Shown here piece by piece: positions 1-8,412 of a DNA stretch of 64,000 nt. A program made the position numbers and the translations under genes. The notes below the pieces were generated by a model. The model worked only from the letters and a program-made list of their open reading frames with translations. It had not been told where the DNA came from and made no database searches. The stretch is taken from contig NZ_JBHUDY010000002.1 in NCBI RefSeq assembly GCF_042678385.1, positions 496,001 through 560,000 of the forward strand, written 5' to 3'. How positions within the stretch are numbered: position 1 is the first letter of the stretch; the number at the start of each line of letters is the position of its first letter. Source of the stretch: Sphingomonas_B tabacisoli (lineage in GTDB: Bacteria; Pseudomonadota; Alphaproteobacteria; Sphingomonadales; Sphingomonadaceae).

Positions 1-731
1 TGCCGATTCTCATCCACATCCCGGGCGGGGCTTGGGTCACCGGCAAGAAGAATCAGCAGGCCAAGCCACTGATCCATTATCTGGTAAGCCGCGGCTGGCT
101 GTGCGTCGATATGAACTATCGCCTGGGCCCGGCAAGCCGCGGTCCGGACTGGATCGTCGATGTGTTGAAGGCGATCGCCTGGGTTCGCGCGAACGCCCCC
201 CAACATGGCGGGGATCCGGCGCGGATCGCGATCACCGGCGGGTCGGCAGGCGCCCATCTGGCAGCGCTGGCCGCACTCGCGCATGACGATCCGGCCTTCA
301 AGCCTGGCTTCGAGCGGGCGGACTGCTCGGTGGCCGCGGCAATCCCGCTCTACGGGCGCTATGATTTCATCGATCGCAATCACCGGCTCGGCCGCAATCA
401 TGCTTCGGTGATCGACGGGTTCATGACGGACAAGGTGATGCCGGGAGGTCGAACCGACCATGCGGAACTGTGGCGGTCGGTCAGTCCCGTCGACCGCATC
501 CGCCGGGATGCTCCGCCGATGCTGGTCGTGCATGGCACGGGCGACACCATGCTGCCGTTCGAGGATGCGCGGGACTTTGCCGCGCAACTCAAAGCCGTGG
601 CGACCGCGCCGGTCACCTATGTCGAGCTCCCGCACATCCAGCATGCATGGGATATGGCCAACTCAGCGCTCGCCTGGGCGCAGGCGCGGGCGATCGAAGC
701 CTTTCTGCGGCCGCTGGTCAACCGGGACTAG
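1..731 (+). CDS. Alpha/beta hydrolase (carboxylesterase, LipQ-like), 5' end cut by window edge
   Basis: The frame is open from base 3 and ends at TAG 729-731, giving 242 residues of an esterase whose N-terminus lies outside the window. Visible features are an oxyanion-hole motif near the start (HIPGGAW), a strand ending DMNYR, the nucleophile elbow GGSAG at 240-254, a late HGTGD segment supplying the likely catalytic Asp, and HIQHAW supplying the His. This is the fold-3 carboxylesterase pattern. The gene converges on the WS/DGAT gene and both stop codons lie in one CTAG (728-731). The neighbourhood suggests action on an acylglycerol or wax ester, which is inference; substrate is not readable from sequence. 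Confidence 0.85.
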   Translation, partial: PILIHIPGGAWVTGKKNQQAKPLIHYLVSRGWLCVDMNYRLGPASRGPDWIVDVLKAIAWVRANAPQHGGDPARIAITGGSAGAHLAALAALAHDDPAFKPGFERADCSVAAAIPLYGRYDFIDRNHRLGRNHASVIDGFMTDKVMPGGRTDHAELWRSVSPVDRIRRDAPPMLVVHGTGDTMLPFEDARDFAAQLKAVATAPVTYVELPHIQHAWDMANSALAWAQARAIEAFLRPLVNRD

Positions 732-2191
732 GCTGGCTTTTGCCGAGCCGTCCGCGCCTTCCGGCGCGGCTTGCTGCTGCCAAGCACGGCGTCGCGAAGT
801 TCGTTGTATGATTCCTCGATGCACTGGCCGTAGAATTCGGGGTCGGGCAACATCTCGCGGCACGCGCTGAAGCCGATCGAGATCATGCCTGACATGCTGG
901 TGATCGCGTGGATCAGGCCCAGCCCGTCGGTGCTGGGCCCCGCGGCGAAGCCGGCTACATAGCGCGCGCCGAGCAGCGTCATCGGCGTCATCGGCCCAGG
1001 CACGTTGGTCACCATCGCATTGGAGACCATCATCAGGTCATTGGCGGGAAGCGCCGTCATCGCCCGCATCGCGACGCCGAGCAGCATGCCCGGCATGGCG
1101 GCCGTGACGCTTGCCAGAGTGCCGGCACCGATCGCCTTGTTGTAATCCTTGACCGCGCGCATCGACGCGCCGACCGCTTTCACCCGTTCGACCGGGTCGG
1201 CGAGGTCGGTGCGGACCGCGATCATCGTCAGCGACAGCTGATTGCCGCCGGTTTCCGCCTGTTCGGGCGTCCTTATCGAAATTGGCACGGTGACGACGAG
1301 CGAGGTGTCGGGAAGCTCGTCCTTGGCGGTGAGATAGCGGCGCAGGGAGCCGCCGACGACACCGAGCACGATGTCGTTGACCGTCGCGCCGGGGATCGCG
1401 TCCTTCAGCGCCTTGACTTCGGCGAAGGCGAAGTTTCGCCCTTCCAGCACGCGGTGCGGCGTGACTGGGCCGTTAAAGCGTGTCTTCGGTGCCTTGGCTT
1501 TGCCCGGCTTGATCGCCGCGCCGCTCTTCACCTTGTTGCGGTTTTCCGCCATTTTCGGCATGGCCCGCATCAGCGCTTCGCCGAGCTTGAGCGGACTGGT
1601 CCAGCTTGCGCCGATTGCCTTCATCATCAGCGTCTGCGGGTCGGGTATCGCTTCTCCCTGCCAAGGCCCCTTCGGCGTGCGCGCCGCCGCCGTTTCCTCG
1701 TCCTCCAACAGCGCTGTCACCATTTCCATGCCCGAGATGCCGTCCACCGCCGCGTGGTGCATCTTTATCAGCAGCGCGAAGCTTCCAGGAGGGATGCCAT
1801 CCACGGCGTCCAAGCCTTCGACAAACCAGCTTTCCCATAGCGGCCGCGCCATGTCGAGCGGCTGCGACATCAGCTGATTGACGACTGCGAAGAACTCCTT
1901 GCGCGTCGCCGGTTGCGGGACCGCAGTGTGACGGACGTGATATTCGAGATCGAAGGAATCGTCGTTGATCCAATAGGGATAATCGAGGTCCATCGGCACC
2001 CGGACGAGCTTTTCGCGAAAGCTGCGTGAGAGCGGCATGCGACGCCGATGAAGCTCCAGCACGTCTTCGAAAGTGATCTTGCCCGATGCGGTCGACGGAT
2101 CGAAGACGAACACCATACCAATATGCTGAGTGTTGCGCGCAGGCCTTTCGGTCATGACGAAAATCGCATCGGCCATCGACAATTGTCGCAT
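728..2191 (-). CDS. WS/DGAT family wax ester synthase / diacylglycerol O-acyltransferase
   Basis: A 487-residue protein of normal family length. It has the catalytic motif HHAAVDG at residues 145-151 (HHxxxDG), preceded by PLWE at about 117-120, and starts in the usual way with MADAIFVMTE. The family transfers acyl groups from acyl-CoA to long-chain alcohols or diacylglycerol, making wax esters or triacylglycerol at the membrane or lipid-body surface. The ATG at 2189-2191 has AAGGAG upstream. It is divergent from the HAD-PlsC fusion gene across 186 bp and convergent with the esterase. With PlsB, GpsA and PlsC nearby, triacylglycerol synthesis is the favoured role, but wax synthase activity cannot be excluded. 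Confidence 0.92.
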   Translation of the reverse strand: MRQLSMADAIFVMTERPARNTQHIGMVFVFDPSTASGKITFEDVLELHRRRMPLSRSFREKLVRVPMDLDYPYWINDDSFDLEYHVRHTAVPQPATRKEFFAVVNQLMSQPLDMARPLWESWFVEGLDAVDGIPPGSFALLIKMHHAAVDGISGMEMVTALLEDEETAAARTPKGPWQGEAIPDPQTLMMKAIGASWTSPLKLGEALMRAMPKMAENRNKVKSGAAIKPGKAKAPKTRFNGPVTPHRVLEGRNFAFAEVKALKDAIPGATVNDIVLGVVGGSLRRYLTAKDELPDTSLVVTVPISIRTPEQAETGGNQLSLTMIAVRTDLADPVERVKAVGASMRAVKDYNKAIGAGTLASVTAAMPGMLLGVAMRAMTALPANDLMMVSNAMVTNVPGPMTPMTLLGARYVAGFAAGPSTDGLGLIHAITSMSGMISIGFSACREMLPDPEFYGQCIEESYNELRDAVLGSSKPRRKARTARQKPA

Positions 2192-2377
2192 GTGCAGCTC
2201 CTTCCGGTCTTTACCTTCTTGCGCACCGATTATCGCGCCACGAAAGCAGCGACAGGCTTTATTGCCTACTTATCGCCCCCGCGGTGGCGCGCGTCGTGGC
2301 AGCCTCCGACATGATCGGCTATCGAGGCGGAGCTGCGCACCGGGCTCGCCAGGCTGTGCCGGAATGGGGATGGTGTC

Positions 2378-4000
2378 ATGTCGGAAAAGGAAAATCAGTC
2401 GCTGAGTGCGTCGGCGCAAACGACCGCAGGCGAGCCGGTGTCGCTCGCGCCCTTTGCATGGCCGTTCGATCCGATGGCCGGGTTCAACGCCTATGCCAAG
2501 GCGACCGAGCGCATGCTCAACGCCCTGCTGCCCGAACAGAAGATGTCGCTGGATAAGCTTATCCAGGACATCGAACAGGGGCCGCAAGGGCCCAGGGTGA
2601 TCGCGGCCTTCGATTTCGACGGCACGCTGATCGGCGGCCTGTCGGGCGGCATGCTGTTCAAGGAGCGGATGAAGCGGAAGGAAGTCTCGCGCGACGAGAT
2701 CACCGAGGCTTTCGGCACGACCTTCAAGACGATGGCCAAGATCGTCGAAGCCAATGAAATGCTGGCGCAGGCGTTCGCGCGCTGGGCCGGCAAGACGGAA
2801 ACCGAGATGGAGGATCTGGGCGCCTATCTGTTCGAGAACGCGATCCAGGACAGCGTATTCCCCGAAATGCTCCAGATCGTCGCGGCGCATCGGCGGGCCG
2901 GGCACACCATCGTCGTGGCGACCTCTGCGAGCCGTTTCCAGGCCGAGGCCACGGTGCGATCGCTCGGCATCGAGCATCTGCTGTGTAGCCAGCTGGAAGT
3001 GGTCGACGGCAAGCTCACCGGAAAGGTGGTCGGCGAGACGCTGTACGGCAAGGGGAAGGTCGCCGCGATCAAGCGCTTCGTCGACGAACATGGCAGCTCG
3101 CTTGCCGACACGCATTTCTATGCGGATGGCTCTGAAGAGGTTGCGCTTATGGAAGCGGTGGGCCATCCCCACCCGGTCAATCCCGGCTCCGAACTGGCCA
3201 ATGCGGCCAAAAACCACAAATGGCCGGTGCTGCGCCTGACGACGCGCGGCAGCTCGAAACCGGTCGACTTCGCCCGCAACATCGCAGGCTTGTCGACGCT
3301 GATGCCGATCCTGCAGACCGGCCTGGCGGTCGGCGCCGTCACCCGCGACCGGCGCACGCTTGCCAACACCGTCATGCCGACCTGGATGAACATGCAGCTC
3401 CAGATGGCCGGCGTGAAACTACGCGTCTGGGGGCGCAGCAACCTGATGGCACGGCGGCCGGCGATCTTCATTTTCAATCACCGCAATCTTTATGACGGCA
3501 TGTTCGCCGCGGTGCTGGTGAAGACGGACTATGTCGCGCTTGCGAAGAAGGAGATGGGCAATAATCCGATCGGCAAGCTGGTGCAGCAGCTAATGCCGAC
3601 CGTGCTCCTGGACCGCGAGCAGGGCAGCCGCGCCAAGGCTGCGGAGGCGCTCAAGCCCGTGATCGATGCGGTGCAGAAGGAGGGCTATTCGGTCATCCTC
3701 GCGCCGGAAGGCACGCGGACGGTGGGAAATCTCCAATCCGTCGGTCCTTTTAAGAAGGGCGCGTTCCACATGGCGATGGCAGCCGGCGTGCCGATCATTC
3801 CGATCGTCATCCGCAATGCTCTGGACGTCGCCGCACGCAACGGCGCCGCCTTGCGGCCCGGCACTGTTGATGTCGCGGTCCTTCCGCCCATCCCGGTCGA
3901 CGACTGGACACCGCGCACCATGAGCCAGAAAATCGAGGAAGTGCGCCAACTCTATACCGACACGCTCGCCAACTGGCCCTCCCCGGAAGGCGCAGAATGA
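2378..4000 (+). CDS. HAD-IB phosphatase / 1-acylglycerol-3-phosphate acyltransferase fusion (PlsC-type)
   Basis: A 540-residue two-domain protein. The N-terminal HAD domain carries DFDGT at residues 79-83 (nucleophile and acid Asp) and runs to about residue 300. The C-terminal PlsC domain has the HX4D motif HRNLYD near residues 368-373 and PEGTRT near 442-447. The acyltransferase would acylate lysophosphatidate to phosphatidate. The HAD part resembles phosphoserine-phosphatase-like domains found fused to PlsC in actinobacteria; whether it dephosphorylates a lipid is unknown. The downstream lipase starts in the stop codon (ATGA at 3997-4000), so the two are translationally coupled. Confidence 0.92.
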   Translation: MSEKENQSLSASAQTTAGEPVSLAPFAWPFDPMAGFNAYAKATERMLNALLPEQKMSLDKLIQDIEQGPQGPRVIAAFDFDGTLIGGLSGGMLFKERMKRKEVSRDEITEAFGTTFKTMAKIVEANEMLAQAFARWAGKTETEMEDLGAYLFENAIQDSVFPEMLQIVAAHRRAGHTIVVATSASRFQAEATVRSLGIEHLLCSQLEVVDGKLTGKVVGETLYGKGKVAAIKRFVDEHGSSLADTHFYADGSEEVALMEAVGHPHPVNPGSELANAAKNHKWPVLRLTTRGSSKPVDFARNIAGLSTLMPILQTGLAVGAVTRDRRTLANTVMPTWMNMQLQMAGVKLRVWGRSNLMARRPAIFIFNHRNLYDGMFAAVLVKTDYVALAKKEMGNNPIGKLVQQLMPTVLLDREQGSRAKAAEALKPVIDAVQKEGYSVILAPEGTRTVGNLQSVGPFKKGAFHMAMAAGVPIIPIVIRNALDVAARNGAALRPGTVDVAVLPPIPVDDWTPRTMSQKIEEVRQLYTDTLANWPSPEGAE

Positions 4001-4839
4001 CGCTGCAGCCCAGCCGTGAATGGACGATCCCCGGCCGGGGCGGCATCGAGCTTTTCGCCCGCACGTGGTTGCCGGAAGGGAAGCCGCGCGACACGCTGGT
4101 CATTGCCCATGGTTATGGCGAGCATGGCGGGCGCTACGGCAACGTCGTGGGCCGGTTGGTGCCGCTGGGCTTCGCGGTCTACGCGATCGACCATCGCGGC
4201 CACGGCAAGTCGGGCGGCAAGCGCGCGATCATCGACCGCATGGCCTGGGTAATCGACGATCTTCACGGTCTGGTCGACCAGGTCCGCAGGGAGCAGTCCG
4301 GCGGGCGCGTGAAGCTGCTCGGGCACAGCATGGGCGGGGCAGTCGCGTTCGGGTATGCCCTGCGCTTTCCCCAAGACTTGTCGGGCCTCATCCTTTCCGG
4401 CCCAGCGATCGGCGGGGTGGTTCCAAAATTGCAGCGAGTGATCTTGCGCGTGATGTCCGCGCTCGCTCCTGGCGCCGGGACCATCGCTTTGCCGCCCGAA
4501 GCCATCTGCCGCGATCCGGCCGTTGTCGCGGCCTATGTCGCCGATCCGCTGGTGACGACCGGCAAGGTGCCGGCGCGCACGGTCGGAGAGATGATCGCCG
4601 CTGCCGGCAGCTATCGCAGCCATGCAGGCGCCATGCAGGTGCCGGTGCTGATCCAGCACGGCACCGCCGATGCGCTGATCCCGGTCGATGCCAATCGCGA
4701 CATCTATGCGGCGATCGGCGCAGGCGACAAGACGATCAAGACCTATGAGGTTCTCAGCCACGAGATCTACAATGAGCCGGAGCGGGAGGAGGTGCTCGAT
4801 GACCTGGTCGCCTGGCTGGACTTGCACCCGGCCGCCTAG
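3997..4839 (+). CDS. Alpha/beta hydrolase, monoacylglycerol lipase-like
   Basis: A 280-residue serine hydrolase with the elbow GHSMGG, an early HGYGEHGGRY oxyanion region, an Asp in HGTADALIPVD and a C-terminal His in SHEIYNE. This is the Hydrolase_4 / monoglyceride-lipase layout. It probably cleaves monoacylglycerols or lysophospholipids, removing side products of the acyltransferases encoded around it. The start ATG overlaps the stop of the HAD-PlsC gene, so the pair is one operon. Its stop shares CTAG (4836-4839) with the convergent plsB. Confidence 0.88.
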   Translation: MTLQPSREWTIPGRGGIELFARTWLPEGKPRDTLVIAHGYGEHGGRYGNVVGRLVPLGFAVYAIDHRGHGKSGGKRAIIDRMAWVIDDLHGLVDQVRREQSGGRVKLLGHSMGGAVAFGYALRFPQDLSGLILSGPAIGGVVPKLQRVILRVMSALAPGAGTIALPPEAICRDPAVVAAYVADPLVTTGKVPARTVGEMIAAAGSYRSHAGAMQVPVLIQHGTADALIPVDANRDIYAAIGAGDKTIKTYEVLSHEIYNEPEREEVLDDLVAWLDLHPAA

Positions 4840-7199
4840 ACGATCCGGGTCATTTCTCTTCCCGCGGCTTCCTCGGCCTTGTCGACGCGCGCCAGCGAAG
4901 CGCGTGAGCGCGCGGCGAACTGAGCACGGCGCTCCATAATATCGGGCCCCGGCTCGGTCAGCTTCAGGATGCGTGCGAGTTCGACCCCGGTCTGGAACAG
5001 CGGCTTCGACACCGACTCCGGGTTCCGGAGCTCGCGCTGGAGCAGATATTGCCGCCCCAGCCGCTGGCATTTGTCGTAGAAACCCGCCTCGTCGAACGGA
5101 GCGTCCGGCGCTTCATGAAGCAGGACATCTGCGACGACGTGATAGGCTTCGATGTAGGGCCGTAGCACGGCGTGGGCGATGCCCAGGCCGAATATCTCGC
5201 GATGAACCTTTATGGGGTCGCCGCCGGCCACTAGCATCTCTTGCCACTTGCCGTTGATCCGCGTCATTTCTGCATCCAACTCGCCCAGGAACTCCTGTCG
5301 CTCGCGAAAGAAAAACTCGAACTTCAGTGCCTCGCGAAGCTCCAGCGCGGCTTGATGAAATCGCTCGATCCGATCGCCCGGCGGCACTTCGGCGGCCGCC
5401 AGCACCGCCCATTCTCCGATGGCCCGGTCGAGCACGAAATGAAGCATCGAATTGCGATAAAACGCGGCCGCCAGATGCTGGCCGCCGGCCACGGAATAGA
5501 CCGTCTGCGGCCCCTGATCGAAGCATGAGACGACGCCTGTCCGGATCAGCTCGGCAAGCACATCGAGCACCTGTTCGGGCGTATCGAGCGCAGCGGTGTC
5601 GGTGAGCGGCTGTCCGCGCTGCTGGGCGTGCAAAACGACGAGTTGCACGTAGCTCAAGATTCGGGGGAGGGTGACGGCACGTTCGCCCGCTGCGAGCAGT
5701 GCCAGCGACACGACGGCAATGCCCGTAATCGGAGAGACCTGGTTGGTCCGCCATGCGACAGCCAGCGCGAGCTTCTGCAACGCGAGCTTCTGCTCGGCCG
5801 GCGATGCTTCCGCATCCGGGTCACCGAGGCTCGCGCGCATCGACAGCGGCTCGCCGACGCGCAGATAGACCTTGCCCAGCGGCTTTCGCGAGTCACGCAG
5901 GCCGCGCAGCATCCAGCCGAAGCCTTCCGCCTTCTTCTCGGTGCCCTGCGCTTCCCGGGCGAAGTCAACGACGTCCATCGCCTGATCGTAGACGATGGCG
6001 ATCGGCACCAGCATCAGGTCCTCGATATGGCCCTGTCGATAGGCGTCGGCGGCGTATGACAGCAGCCCGACCTTGGGCGGCAGCAATTTGCCTGTGCGCG
6101 AGCGCGTGCCTTCAGGAAACCATTCAAGGTTGAACCTTTTCTCGATCAGGTATCCCAGCCATTCGCGCAAAGCGAATTTGTACACCGGATTGTCGGAAAT
6201 CTTGCGGCGCAGGAACACGCGGCCAGCGCGCCGCATCAGGGGACCGACGGGCCAGAAGGCCATGTTAATCCCGGCGAAGAGCGTCGGCGGCGGCAGGCCG
6301 TTCTGGGCCAGCACCGACTCGACGACGGGACTGTCGAGATTGGTTTTGTGCGACGGCAGCAGCAGCACTGGATGCCGCTCGAACGTCTGGCGCAGCGCCT
6401 CGATCTGGTCGCCGACGAGATCGACCTCGCCATAGCTGCGCGAATAAAGCCAGTGAAAGACCCGTGCGGCGAGGTCGAGCACGAATGGATCATGAGCTGT
6501 TCGCAACTCGTCGAGATACTCGACGGCCTCTGTGAACACCGACTTCTCATCGCGATGGAGCGTGGCGGCAAGTTGCGAGATGCCGCGGGTGAAGGAGGGC
6601 AATTGCGCGACATCCTCCTTGACGACACGCGGAACCTTGTAGCGCAGGCCCTGGGCCCGATACTCGGCGCGTTCGAGCGCGAGTTCAGCCTGGCGGGCGA
6701 TGAAGCGGGCGAGGGCCGGCGGGCCTTCATTTTCCGCGGGCGCTGCCATGCGCGCTTGCCAACGCTGACGCAACTCGCCGTAGCGGGCAGGCTCACCAGC
6801 GATCACTTGCCAACGATCGGGCGCACTTTCCGCAAGCTGCGCCTTGCGGCGCTCGCTGGGGTTGCGGGGATTGTTCAGCTTGAGGAGATCGCGCCAGCGC
6901 GCTCTGCGTTGGCCTTGGCGCTGCTTCGGCAGCCAAGCGATCCGGACGGGTGTGAACAGGGTCGCATCGGAAAAGGGCGCGGCGTCCGACAAGGCCTGGG
7001 CGAGTTTAGGCGACACCGGCAGGTCGCGGGCCCGCGGGTAAAAGATGGCATTCCTCTCCGGATCTTCACCCTGATCGCGAAGCCAGTGCTCGATCAGTCT
7101 GCGCTCGCAGGCACCCTCAAAGGCCGCGAGGTAAAGCTTGTCGCCTGCATTGGCTGCGCTGGCGATGTCAGCCGTGGCGGCTAATCGTCGCGAAGCCAT
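4836..7199 (-). CDS. plsB: Glycerol-3-phosphate 1-O-acyltransferase PlsB
   Basis: A 787-residue protein, close to the length of long PlsB enzymes. The acyltransferase core has HKTNLD (HX4D) near residue 283 and PEGTRSRTGK near residue 360, followed by a long alpha-helical C-terminal region. It acylates position 1 of glycerol-3-phosphate using acyl-CoA or acyl-ACP at the inner membrane. It lies 24 bp downstream of gpsA on the same strand, so substrate supply and first acylation are co-transcribed. Alphaproteobacteria usually rely on PlsX/PlsY, which makes a PlsB of this type notable; its length and neighbours resemble mycobacterial PlsB2. Confidence 0.93.
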   Translation of the reverse strand: MASRRLAATADIASAANAGDKLYLAAFEGACERRLIEHWLRDQGEDPERNAIFYPRARDLPVSPKLAQALSDAAPFSDATLFTPVRIAWLPKQRQGQRRARWRDLLKLNNPRNPSERRKAQLAESAPDRWQVIAGEPARYGELRQRWQARMAAPAENEGPPALARFIARQAELALERAEYRAQGLRYKVPRVVKEDVAQLPSFTRGISQLAATLHRDEKSVFTEAVEYLDELRTAHDPFVLDLAARVFHWLYSRSYGEVDLVGDQIEALRQTFERHPVLLLPSHKTNLDSPVVESVLAQNGLPPPTLFAGINMAFWPVGPLMRRAGRVFLRRKISDNPVYKFALREWLGYLIEKRFNLEWFPEGTRSRTGKLLPPKVGLLSYAADAYRQGHIEDLMLVPIAIVYDQAMDVVDFAREAQGTEKKAEGFGWMLRGLRDSRKPLGKVYLRVGEPLSMRASLGDPDAEASPAEQKLALQKLALAVAWRTNQVSPITGIAVVSLALLAAGERAVTLPRILSYVQLVVLHAQQRGQPLTDTAALDTPEQVLDVLAELIRTGVVSCFDQGPQTVYSVAGGQHLAAAFYRNSMLHFVLDRAIGEWAVLAAAEVPPGDRIERFHQAALELREALKFEFFFRERQEFLGELDAEMTRINGKWQEMLVAGGDPIKVHREIFGLGIAHAVLRPYIEAYHVVADVLLHEAPDAPFDEAGFYDKCQRLGRQYLLQRELRNPESVSKPLFQTGVELARILKLTEPGPDIMERRAQFAARSRASLARVDKAEEAAGREMTRIV

Positions 7200-7223
7200 G
7201 CCGATGCCTCCTCTCCCGCTAGG

Positions 7224-8234
7224 TCAGCCCGGCTCGGCCTCGGACCCGGCGCCGCGGCGCAGCAGGCCTCGGAAAGCAGAGCTTGGGCTGCGCCCTTCAT
7301 GAACGACTCTATAGACTTCTGTGATAATTGGCACCTCGATTCCAAGCGCCTTCGCCGCTTGGTAGATCGGGCCGCTGCTTTTCACGCCTTCGGCAACCTG
7401 GTTCATTCCGGCGATGATGTCCTGCAGACTGCGGCCCTTGCCCAATTCGAAGCCAACCGTCCGGTTGCGGCTCAACGGGCTGGTGCAGGTGGTGATTAGA
7501 TCGCCCAGGCCGGTAAGCCCCGTAAAGGTTTCGGGTCGGCCGCCGAGCGCCACGCCCAGCCGTGTCATCTCCGCGATGCTGCGAGTCAGGAGCGCGCTGC
7601 GCGTATTGAAGCCCGCGCCCAGCCCATCGCCCATGCCCGCGGCAATGGCGAACACATTCTTCAGCGCGCCGCCAAGTTCCGAGCCGGTCAGGTCGGTATT
7701 GGTATAGACGCGAAACAGGCCGCCGCGGAAAAGGCGCTGCAGCTCGGCGACGATGACTTCGTCTTCCATCGCCAGCACGCTCGCGGCCGCCATGCCGGCC
7801 AGAATCTCTCCGGCCAGATTGGGGCCGGTGAGAACGCCTAGCGGATGGCCGGGCAACTCCTGGCCGATGACTTGCGTCATGCGAAGGCCCGTATCCGTTT
7901 CGAAGCCCTTGGCCAGGCTGATCACCGGCACCCAGGGGCGGATGTGGCGGCGGACCTCGATCGCGGTCTGCCGCATTCCCTGCGACGGCACGCCGATCAC
8001 CAGGACATCGGCGTTCGAGACGGCTTCACCGATGTCTGCCGTTGCCCGCAACGCTTTTGAAAGACGCGCGCCGGGAAGGTAGCGCTCATTGCTGTGGCGT
8101 TCGGCGATCTCTCTCGCCACAGCAGCGTCGCGCGCCCAAAGGATCGTCGGTGCACGTGCCGCGACGAGGTTGGCGACGGTCGTGCCCCACGACCCACCTC
8201 CCAAAACGCCGATCCGCAAGACCCTGTGCGCCAA
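7224..8234 (-). CDS. gpsA: NAD(P)H-dependent glycerol-3-phosphate dehydrogenase
   Basis: A 336-residue cytosolic enzyme that reduces dihydroxyacetone phosphate to sn-glycerol-3-phosphate. The N-terminus has the Rossmann motif GGGSWGTT, and the mid-protein catalytic-lysine region reads GALKNVFAIAAGMGDGLG followed by NTRSAL, typical of GpsA. The chosen start is TTG at 8232-8234, with the purine-rich GAGGGGG about 8 nt upstream; no ATG precedes the Rossmann fold in frame. It is the first gene of the gpsA-plsB operon and is divergent from an acyl-CoA ligase gene. The window does not show whether this is the only gpsA in the genome. Confidence 0.95.
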   Translation of the reverse strand: MAHRVLRIGVLGGGSWGTTVANLVAARAPTILWARDAAVAREIAERHSNERYLPGARLSKALRATADIGEAVSNADVLVIGVPSQGMRQTAIEVRRHIRPWVPVISLAKGFETDTGLRMTQVIGQELPGHPLGVLTGPNLAGEILAGMAAASVLAMEDEVIVAELQRLFRGGLFRVYTNTDLTGSELGGALKNVFAIAAGMGDGLGAGFNTRSALLTRSIAEMTRLGVALGGRPETFTGLTGLGDLITTCTSPLSRNRTVGFELGKGRSLQDIIAGMNQVAEGVKSSGPIYQAAKALGIEVPIITEVYRVVHEGRSPSSAFRGLLRRGAGSEAEPG

Positions 8235-8412
8235 GAAAATCCCCCTCTGACTTCTCCTAAATCAACGCTCCGTGACCGCCAAACAAAGGAGCATTTAACC
8301 GCCCGGACGATCCGCCGGGGTCGACGCGCGGGAGGCATCGTCACTGCGAAACTTGCACGCGACTCCCCCGCTTCCGGTTGACCGCCGTCCGCGATCGGGG
8401 TTCAGATCGGCC

